A DNA stretch of 57,129 bases from an uncultured Bacteroidales bacterium (lineage in GTDB: Bacteria; Bacteroidota; Bacteroidia; Bacteroidales; Paludibacteraceae), in NCBI GenBank assembly GCA_900318245.1, contig ONJT01000015.1:1-57129 (forward strand), written 5' to 3'. The stretch's first letter is position 1, and every line of letters begins with the position of its first letter. The notes under the pieces are model-generated. The model saw only the letters and a list, made by a program, of their open reading frames with translations. It was not told where the DNA came from and ran no database searches. A program made the translations under genes and the position numbers. Positions 51,281 through 57,129 of the stretch are shown piece by piece.

Positions 51281-52297
51281 TCATTCTTGTCGTCTCAGAC
51301 TTTCCTCGTGGATACTATTCCACACTTGTTTTACAAACTCATTGTCTAATCCCAACTCTTCACTCTTAGTTCTTAGCTTTTCAACTATTTCTTTATATCG
51401 CTCCGGCTGCAGCGGTGCTACGCCATGCGCTTTCTTCCATTCGCCAATCCGTGCACTCACGTCCATGCGCGCCGCAATCGTCTCCCATAACCGCTCGTCC
51501 AACTCATCTATCTCTGCCCGCAGCCAATTGAGTTCAATATCTTCTAGGCTTCCTAGGGCTTCTAGGCTTCCTAGGGCTCCTAGGGCTCCTAGGGTTCCTA
51601 GGGCTTCCGGGCTTATCTGTTGTCGGGCGTCGCTCAGCGCCGCTTCGGGCTTATAATGCACCTCTATCATCGCGCCGTCGAGCCCCAACTCTGCGATCTT
51701 GCCCATCAGCCCCGGCACTTTGCTTGCATCGCCGCTCATATGACTCGGGTCGAGTAGCATCGGTATGTCCGGCCGCGCTGTACGTACCTTATGCGCCATC
51801 GCCCAACACGGCTGATGACCGCATCCGCGATGAACCGCCATCACCGGCACACCCGTCTTTTCCAACCGCTCTATATTCCCCAACCACAACGCCGCGTCGG
51901 CATTCACGGGATTCTTAATGAGAATCCCCTTCAGATTACTCAGAATATTCGAATTACTCCGATTACTCAGACTATCTGCTATCGCCTGTACCGCAAGCGG
52001 GTTGGCGCTGGTCCTTGCTCCTATCCACAGATAGTCCACGCCGGCCTCCAGCGCTGCGGCTACGTGTTCGGGTGTCGCTACCTCCGTGGCAATCGCCATG
52101 CCGTAGGTTCTCTTTACTTCGGCGAGCCACGCTAGCGCCTGCGCACCTGCGCCCTGAAACGTGCTCGGGCTCGTGCGCGGTTTCCACACGCCCGCGCGAA
52201 AAATAAAACGGCTATTAGCGATCGCTTCCGCGGTCGCTAATACCTGCTCGCGACTCTCTGCCGCGCACGGTCCTACTATGTATATCGGATCGCTGAT
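51281..52297 (-). CDS. aroF/aroQ: DAHP synthase/chorismate mutase, no canonical start codon
   Basis: Residues 1-260 are a DAHP synthase: IYIVGPCAAESREQ, FRAGVWKPRTSPSTFQG, EVATPEHV, IGARTSANP, IKNPVN, VHRGCGHQP and LDPSHMSGD. The last 90 residues are an AroQ-type chorismate mutase (IDELDERLWETIAARM). It makes DAHP from erythrose-4-phosphate and PEP, and prephenate from chorismate. The frame opens right after the TAA of the upstream lipoprotein; between that stop and the essential GPC motif there is no ATG, GTG or TTG. ATC at 52297 is the best-placed codon (ISDPIY). A GTG at 52189 would lose the active site. Two 9-bp arrays code loops. Confidence 0.85.
   Translation of the reverse strand: MSDPIYIVGPCAAESREQVLATAEAIANSRFIFRAGVWKPRTSPSTFQGAGAQALAWLAEVKRTYGMAIATEVATPEHVAAALEAGVDYLWIGARTSANPLAVQAIADSLSNRSNSNILSNLKGILIKNPVNADAALWLGNIERLEKTGVPVMAVHRGCGHQPCWAMAHKVRTARPDIPMLLDPSHMSGDASKVPGLMGKIAELGLDGAMIEVHYKPEAALSDARQQISPEALGTLGALGALGSLEALGSLEDIELNWLRAEIDELDERLWETIAARMDVSARIGEWKKAHGVAPLQPERYKEIVEKLRTKSEELGLDNEFVKQVWNSIHEESLRRQE
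51541..51612. repeat. 9-bp CCTAGGGCT array inside the DAHP synthase gene
   Basis: Eight units such as TTCTAGGCT, TCCTAGGGC and TCCTAGGGT. They code a linker (GTLGALGALGSLEALGSLED) between the DAHP synthase and chorismate mutase domains. Same core as 15042-15068 and 29705-29734. Confidence 0.95.
51934..51973. repeat. 9-bp GATTACTCA array inside the DAHP synthase gene
   Basis: Units GATTACTCA, GAATATTCG, AATTACTCC, GATTACTCA. They code SLSNRSNSNILSN in a DAHP synthase loop. Same family, in reverse orientation, as 20631-20672 and 24710-24759. Confidence 0.85.
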
Positions 52298-52300
52298 AAC

Positions 52301-53101
52301 TTAATAGGTAAGCACCATTCGGAAGTAAATCGTCTGAGGCAAGACCGGTTTGCCGGTGCTGTCGTAGTAATAGTCGGAGTTCGTCAACTGGATATCCAGA
52401 TAACCCAAACCTACCACATAGTCAAGCGCCTGTGAGTAATAATACGGTGTGTTCACCGGAATATTCTCCGAGAGGAACGTACTCGTCGGCAGCGGCACTT
52501 GATAAGCGCTCGTCTTGCCTTTCTCAAACTCGCGGCAAACGGTGAAATGGCCGTTGTTGTAGATCTCTTCTGTGATATCCGGCACAGCGATGTGGCAGTA
52601 GTACTGACCCGTCTGATCGTCGAAATTCCAATCCTCCTGATTCACGCGCAGGTCTAAGATCACGTCGTTCGCCTGCAGACGGAAATCCATACCCTCCGGC
52701 TTCTCTTGACCGTACAGGTGGTCGGAGTTCGTCAACTGGATATCGACGTATCCCACGCTGATGCGGTAGTCGATGTACTGCGTGTAGTAGTTGATCATCT
52801 CCTCTCTGGCGGTGTCGGTATAGAAACGACTCACCGGCAGTACAGCTTGGAATTTCTCATCCTTGCTGCGCTCTACTTCGCAATAGACTGCCCACTGGCC
52901 GTAGTTATATACATACGACGTGATCTCCGGCATCTTGAAGCGGGCGTAGAACTGCAACGCCGTGCTGTCGAACTTCCATGCCTCGGGCGGTACAGCCAGG
53001 TCAATCACCTTCTTGTGGTAATAGCACTCCGGTGTGTTGTCCTGACAACTCATCAGCATCATTCCGCATACTGCGAACAATAAAAATAGTTTGCTTTTCA
53101 T
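52301..53101 (-). CDS. Lipoprotein with two internal repeats
   Basis: The product is 266 residues with a lipoprotein signal (MKSKLFLLFAVCGMMLMSC, Cys19). The mature part consists of two related halves of about 110 residues, each ending in GYVDIQLTNSD / GYLDIQLTNSD, probably beta-sandwich domains. No named family is recognised. The start at 53101 follows from the signal peptide and the promoter at 53122-53129. Its TAA is in frame with and directly before the DAHP synthase reading frame. Confidence 0.75.
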   Translation of the reverse strand: MKSKLFLLFAVCGMMLMSCQDNTPECYYHKKVIDLAVPPEAWKFDSTALQFYARFKMPEITSYVYNYGQWAVYCEVERSKDEKFQAVLPVSRFYTDTAREEMINYYTQYIDYRISVGYVDIQLTNSDHLYGQEKPEGMDFRLQANDVILDLRVNQEDWNFDDQTGQYYCHIAVPDITEEIYNNGHFTVCREFEKGKTSAYQVPLPTSTFLSENIPVNTPYYYSQALDYVVGLGYLDIQLTNSDYYYDSTGKPVLPQTIYFRMVLTY

Positions 53102-53121
53102 AAACTCACACTTTTGCGGCG

Positions 53122-53203
53122 CAAAAGTACTGCTTTTTTTTGACATACGCAAGAATTTTGTAACATTTTTATTTGCACATGTCATTTTTTTTGTGTAATT
53201 TTG
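53122..53203. promoter_or_regulatory. Divergent promoter pair
   Basis: Minus-strand TACTTTTG (53129-53122) for the lipoprotein and plus-strand TAATTTTG (53196-53203) for murF-alr, each with GCGCC/GCGGCGC beside it, giving a nearly mirror-symmetric region. GACAT/ATGTC arms (53142-53146/53179-53183) lie between. Confidence 0.7.
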
Positions 53204-53222
53204 CGGCGCAAAATTGTTGAAC

Positions 53223-55022
53223 ATGAGACTATCGGAAATAAAACAGGCTATCGGATCGCTTGCTACGGTGACGGGCGAGGACTCGCTCGAGATACGTCAC
53301 CTGCTGACGGATAGCCGCCAACTCAAGTCCCCGCAGGACACCCTTTTCTTCGCCATCAAGACGGACAAGAACGATGGTGCCAACTACATCCCTGAACTGC
53401 AATCCAAAGGCGTGCAAGCCTTCGTGACGGGCGATGCCCTCGCTGCCCTCCAAGCCCTCGCGGCCTACGTCCGCAGTCAGTTCACCGGTACCGTCATCGG
53501 CATCACCGGCTCGAACGGCAAGACGGTCGTCAAGGAATGGCTCTACCAACTGCTCAAAGACGACTATACCGTCGTTCGTTCGCCTAAGTCCTATAACTCG
53601 CAGATAGGCGTACCGCTCTCCGTGTGGCAGTTGGCGAATACCAAACCGCAGATAGCGATCTTTGAAGCGGGAATAAGTCAACCCGGAGAAATGGAGAAGT
53701 TGGAGCGCATCATCCGTCCGACCATCGGTGTCATCACCTATATCGGGCATGAGCACGACGAGAACTTCGCCTCCCTCGAGCAGAAACGCGAAGAGAAGAA
53801 CAAACTCTTCGTGCACGCCAAGACCGTCATCGAAGACCCGACCCACCAGAACGTACGAACCTGCGCGGCAGTGATGCGCGCGCTGGGCTACGACGAAGAG
53901 ACGATCACCAGTCGTATCCAGCAGCAGACCCATGAGACGGTGCTCAAAGTGAACCTCTCGGCGCTGGTCGATAATGTGCGCTATTTCCGCTCGAAACTGA
54001 AACCGACCACCAAACTGACCTGCATGGTCAAAGCTTTTGCCTACGGCGCAGGCAGTGTGGAGGTCAGCAAAGCCTTGCAGGCTTCGGGCCTCGTGGACTA
54101 CCTCGCCGTGGCGGTGGCGGACGAAGGTGTCGAGCTGCGCCGCGCAGGTATCACGTTGCCCATCATTATCATGGATCCGGAGGTGGCAGCGATGGACCTC
54201 ATCCTCGAGAACAACCTCGAGCCGAACGTCTATTCCCATCAGTCGCTCAAGACCGTCATCGCGGCCGCAGAAGCCAAGGGACTGGAGAACATACCTATCC
54301 ACATCAAGATCGACTCGGGCATGCACCGCTTGGGCTTCTATCGCGAAGACATGCCTTGGCTCATCGACCGCCTGACCCATCAGAAAGCCGTGCGCGTAGC
54401 ATCCGTCTTCTCCCACCTTGCCGGCTCCGACGAAGCCCAGTTCGATGACTTCACCCTCTCGCAAATCAAATACTTCGACGCCTGCGCCGAAGAACTCAAA
54501 GCCGGTCTCAACTATCCGGTTATAAAGCATATCTGTAACAGTGCAGGTATTGAGCGTTTTGCGGACTACCAGTTCGACATGTGCCGTCTGGGTATCGGTC
54601 TATACGGTTTCTCGTTCGTCGGCGCGCACTTACGCAACGTATGCACGCTGGAGACCACTATCCTCTCCGTCAAGAACGTCAAAGCCGGTGAGACCATCGG
54701 TTACGGTCGGCATACTACGCTCGCCGAAGACCGCACCATTGCCGTCATCCCTATCGGTTATGCGGATGGTTTCGATCGCCGCTTTTCGAACTACGGCGGT
54801 GAGGTATGGGTGCGCGGCCAACGCTGTCCGGTGGTAGGCAATGTGTGCATGGACCAAGCAATGGTGGATGTCACCGGCGCCGACGCCCGTCCGGGCGACA
54901 TCGTCGAGGTATTCGGCGAACACATGCCGCTCCAGGAACTGGCCGACAAACTCGGTACGATCACATACGAAATACTAACTTCTGTCTCCCGCCGTGTCCA
55001 ACGTATCTATTTCTACGAATAA
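53223..55022 (+). CDS. murF/alr: MurF-alanine racemase fusion, MurF half truncated
   Basis: The product is 599 residues; fusions of this kind are about 820. The C-terminal 365 residues are a full PLP alanine racemase (MVKAFAYGAGS with the PLP lysine, HIKIDSGMHRLGF, GIGLYG, GYADGFDRR, GNVCMDQ). The MurF part has the N-terminal domain, GITGSNGKTVVKEWL, SYNSQIGVPLSVW, EAGISQPGEM and EEKNKLF, but then jumps to a 25-residue piece from the end of the central domain and directly into Alr. Much of the ATP domain and the whole C-terminal domain are missing. So alanine racemase is expected to work, MurF probably not. Start 53223 follows the promoter. Confidence 0.85.
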   Translation: MRLSEIKQAIGSLATVTGEDSLEIRHLLTDSRQLKSPQDTLFFAIKTDKNDGANYIPELQSKGVQAFVTGDALAALQALAAYVRSQFTGTVIGITGSNGKTVVKEWLYQLLKDDYTVVRSPKSYNSQIGVPLSVWQLANTKPQIAIFEAGISQPGEMEKLERIIRPTIGVITYIGHEHDENFASLEQKREEKNKLFVHAKTVIEDPTHQNVRTCAAVMRALGYDEETITSRIQQQTHETVLKVNLSALVDNVRYFRSKLKPTTKLTCMVKAFAYGAGSVEVSKALQASGLVDYLAVAVADEGVELRRAGITLPIIIMDPEVAAMDLILENNLEPNVYSHQSLKTVIAAAEAKGLENIPIHIKIDSGMHRLGFYREDMPWLIDRLTHQKAVRVASVFSHLAGSDEAQFDDFTLSQIKYFDACAEELKAGLNYPVIKHICNSAGIERFADYQFDMCRLGIGLYGFSFVGAHLRNVCTLETTILSVKNVKAGETIGYGRHTTLAEDRTIAVIPIGYADGFDRRFSNYGGEVWVRGQRCPVVGNVCMDQAMVDVTGADARPGDIVEVFGEHMPLQELADKLGTITYEILTSVSRRVQRIYFYE

Positions 55023-55734
55023 ACTGACGATCGGTTACCGGACAAGCTCCGGAGACGAACATATCGTCCAAACCGATCTCTCTTTCTCGCTTCACGCGGG
55101 TGAGATGGTGTGCATGCTCGGACCCAACGGTTGCGGCAAATCCACCCTTCTCCGCACCCTCGCAGGACTGCAACCTGCCCTTAGCGGCGAGTACACCCAT
55201 TGCGATACGAAGCACATCGCGTTGGTGCTAACAGAAAGATTGTCGATGGATAACACCACCGTGCACGACGTCGTCGCCATGGGCCGCTACCCGTATACCT
55301 CGTTCCTCGGCGGACTCACCGAAACCGATGAAGCGATTATCGCAGAGTCCCTCCGACAAGTGGGCTTCGAAAATCGAGAATCGAAAATCGAGAATTCTTT
55401 CTTCAACGCCCATTCGGACGGCGAGAAACAGCGTATCCTGATCGCTAAAGCCTTGGCTCAGCAGACGCCGATCATCTTACTTGACGAACCGACCGCCCAC
55501 CTGGACTTACCGCACCGTATTCTGGTCCTGCGCCTGTTGCGCAACCTCGCGCACGAGCAGTCTAAGACCGTGTTGATCTCCACCCACGAACTGGACCTGG
55601 CCCTCGCGCTCAGCGATCGTATTCTGCTGATGACCCCGGGTCGCGGCATCCAACTCGACACAGCGGCAAACCTAAAGAAAGCGAACGCTTTCACGTCCGC
55701 TTTCGGCATGGATATCTTTGATCCTCTCGGTTAG
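54994..55734 (+). CDS. ABC transporter ATPase, iron/cobalamin-type
   Basis: The product is 246 residues, like FecE/BtuD ATPases of siderophore, haem or cobalamin importers: Walker A GPNGCGKST (43-51), VVAMGRYPYTSFLGG, Walker B IILLDEPTAHLDL and STHELDLAL. The signature motif is HSDGEKQR in place of LSGGE. A 7-bp array (55366-55396) adds a charged stretch (ENRESKIEN) right before it. The GTG start at 54994 overlaps murF-alr by 29 bases. No permease or binding protein gene is adjacent. Confidence 0.82.
   Translation: MSNVSISTNKLTIGYRTSSGDEHIVQTDLSFSLHAGEMVCMLGPNGCGKSTLLRTLAGLQPALSGEYTHCDTKHIALVLTERLSMDNTTVHDVVAMGRYPYTSFLGGLTETDEAIIAESLRQVGFENRESKIENSFFNAHSDGEKQRILIAKALAQQTPIILLDEPTAHLDLPHRILVLRLLRNLAHEQSKTVLISTHELDLALALSDRILLMTPGRGIQLDTAANLKKANAFTSAFGMDIFDPLG
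55366..55396. repeat. 7-bp TCGAAAA array inside the ABC ATPase gene
   Basis: Units TCGAAAA, TCGAGAA, TCGAAAA, TCGAGAA followed by TTC, coding ENRESKIEN just before the signature motif. Confidence 0.85.
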
Positions 55735-56082
55735 AATTACTTTACTTCTTTGCCTGTGACAGTGTAGGTCTTGTCGCCTCTCAGGATAAGCAGGTTGCCG
55801 TCGCGGAGTATCTTCGTGGCCGGTGTGTCGTCGCGGACGGGATCGATGGCCATAGTGGGATCGAGCTTAAAGGAGCACGTGACGGTGGCATTGGCATTCA
55901 CGAGCAGCGAACCGTCCTCATTGCAGCCGCTCCAGGCTTCGAAGAGGTAGCCCTCATCCGGCGTAGCGATAAAATGGAGCAATGTGCCGTCAACAACTTT
56001 CGTGAGATCGATACCTGTCTCCTGTATAGTTATCACGCCGTTGGCGGGTTGCTGCACGGTCACTTCCCATAACGGGATAATC

Positions 56083-56201
56083 GTGAGGTGCAGGGTCGCT
56101 ACACTGTCACATCCGGCGACGTTGGTGAGCAGGAATGTATAATCGCCGCTCTCGGTATAGGTCATGTCATGCCATGTGTAACTGCCTTCCGCCGTCTGGT
56201 A
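56083..56201. repeat. 119-bp direct repeat, copy 1
   Basis: Differs from 56265-56383 by a single base (Val/Ile codon). It encodes one Ig-like repeat of the BspA-like protein. Confidence 0.92.
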
Positions 56202-56264
56202 TTCCATGTGAAGGCGTCACACGCTGTCTGGTCGAACTCATAATAGACAGGCGGCAGGGTGATG

Positions 56265-56383
56265 GTGAGGTGCAGGGTCGCTATACTGTCACATCCGGCG
56301 ACGTTGGTGAGCAGGAATGTATAATCGCCGCTCTCGGTATAGGTCATGTCATGCCATGTGTAACTGCCTTCCGCCGTCTGGTA
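56265..56383. repeat. 119-bp direct repeat, copy 2
   Basis: Second copy, 182 bases from the first. Such near-identical tandem copies can recombine, giving length variants of the surface protein. Confidence 0.92.
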
Positions 56384-57129
56384 ATCCAAACCGGCGACAG
56401 ACCGGAAGGTCTCCACTACATCTTGGGAAACGGTATAGGTCTTGTCATTCCAGGTATAGGAGTCACACGCCGTTTCGCTGAACTCATAATAGATGGTTGG
56501 CAGTTCCTTGAGTAAGAACTCTCTCCATACATCCGCCGCCACATACGCGCCATACGCCTCTGCCGGCACATAGAGCGAACAATTGGTCTTATCTACATTA
56601 TATACCGCGCGCTGCGTGATAGTCTGCGGCGTTGTGGCGTGGTTATAGATAGCCTCCAGTTTGGAGCAGTTGTAGAAAGCGTCTTGGTTGATGGTGGTGA
56701 CCGACGAAGGAATGATGAGTGTCTTCAGACTAATGCACCCCTCCAAGATACTGGTCGCTATGGTAGCGACACCTTCGGGAAACTCGAACGATGTGAGTTT
56801 TGAGCAATACATGAAGGCGCTAATACCTATGGACTTGACCGACTTTGGTATAATAACTGCTTCCAGTTTGCTCATGTTCTTACAGAGGTATGCCGGTATC
56901 TTCTCGACTTGGTCGCCGAAGGTGAAAGAGGTGATATCCGTGCAGTTATAGAACGGTGCGTCGCTGTCCGTACCGATGGAGCAGTTCGCCGGAAGCCATG
57001 TGACCGAAGTCAGCGGATTACTTTTGAACGCACCGTTACCGAGGGAGGTCATAGTACTCGGGATAGTGACGGAAGTCAAGGCGCAGTTATAGAATGCCCG
57101 CTGATAGATGGCCTCCAACCCTTCGTGCA

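Larger units (their letters stand above)
55737..57129 (-). pseudogene. BspA-like leucine-rich repeat protein, 5' partial and frameshifted
   Basis: The gene enters from the right edge. The N-terminal visible part (57129 to about 56560) holds BspA-type LRRs (AFYNCSKLEAI, IPSSVTTINQDAF, IPKSVKSIGISAF). Two Ig-like repeats follow (ACDSYTW, SYTWHDMTYTESGDYTF). At about 56200 the frame breaks: after DAFTWN it shifts, and the downstream frame (from 56207) resumes in YQTAEGSYTW. The end (ILRDGNLLILRGDKTYTV..GKEVK) is a short T9SS-type C-terminus. Spacing of the two repeats (182 bases against 246 expected) indicates a 64-base deletion. As it stands the secretion tail is out of frame. Confidence 0.82.

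Overview
The window looks like chromosomal DNA of an uncultured gut-type member of the Bacteroidales. Supporting points are promoters with a TAnnTTTG -7 box (often as TACTTTTGCACCG), a complete Bat (aerotolerance) operon, a MurF-Alr fusion gene, a meso-DAP type MurE, and secreted proteins ending in type IX secretion (T9SS) sorting domains. The family cannot be fixed from the sequence alone.

Layout. (1) 1-5.1 kb, accessory and decayed: an HNH endonuclease, a small unknown protein, a DUF262-HNH nuclease that overlaps an EcoRI-type adenine methyltransferase gene (a likely restriction-modification pair), a lipoprotein with a (TG)15 tract in its leader, then about 0.9 kb of tandem repeats, a long hairpin and a stray copy of the 3' end of ftsW. 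(2) 5.1-15.7 kb, minus strand: the division and cell wall cluster mraZ-rsmH-ftsL-ftsI-murE-mraY-murD-ftsW followed by a DUF2851 gene; murG, murC, ftsQ, ftsA and ftsZ do not follow. Two intergenic gaps in this cluster hold related elements with the same multi-hairpin architecture but different sequence. (3) 15.9-20.6 kb: tRNA-Leu(TAG) with a lipoprotein gene 4 nt behind it, then mazG, lpxH, a SufT-like gene and htpG. (4) 20.7-30.9 kb, minus strand: moxR-DUF58-unknown-batA-batB/C fusion-batD-batE and an aminopeptidase P. (5) 31-34.7 kb: a T9SS-exported putative metalloprotease flanked by direct repeats, a membrane-anchored HTH protein, a PH-domain membrane protein and an unknown 144-residue protein. 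(6) 34.9-44.5 kb: one gene for a 3204-residue secreted protein with about 30 cadherin-like beta-sandwich repeats and two PCMD-like domains. (7) 44.6-47.6 kb: an operon of an MGDG-synthase-like glycosyltransferase, a flippase-type membrane protein and a second glycosyltransferase. (8) 47.6-57.1 kb: an outer-membrane barrel, a DUF5686 outer-membrane protein, a DAHP synthase/chorismate mutase gene with no usual start codon, a lipoprotein, a MurF-Alr fusion whose MurF half is truncated, a lone ABC ATPase, and the frameshifted 3' part of a BspA-like leucine-rich repeat protein that runs off the right edge.

The genes mainly serve peptidoglycan and lipid A synthesis, envelope stress tolerance and surface display. 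Three signals are not explained by ordinary annotation: the twin covarying hairpin elements in the division cluster, a scatter of degenerate 7-, 8-, 9- and 11-nt tandem arrays in both intergenic and coding DNA, and the duplicated ftsW tail.
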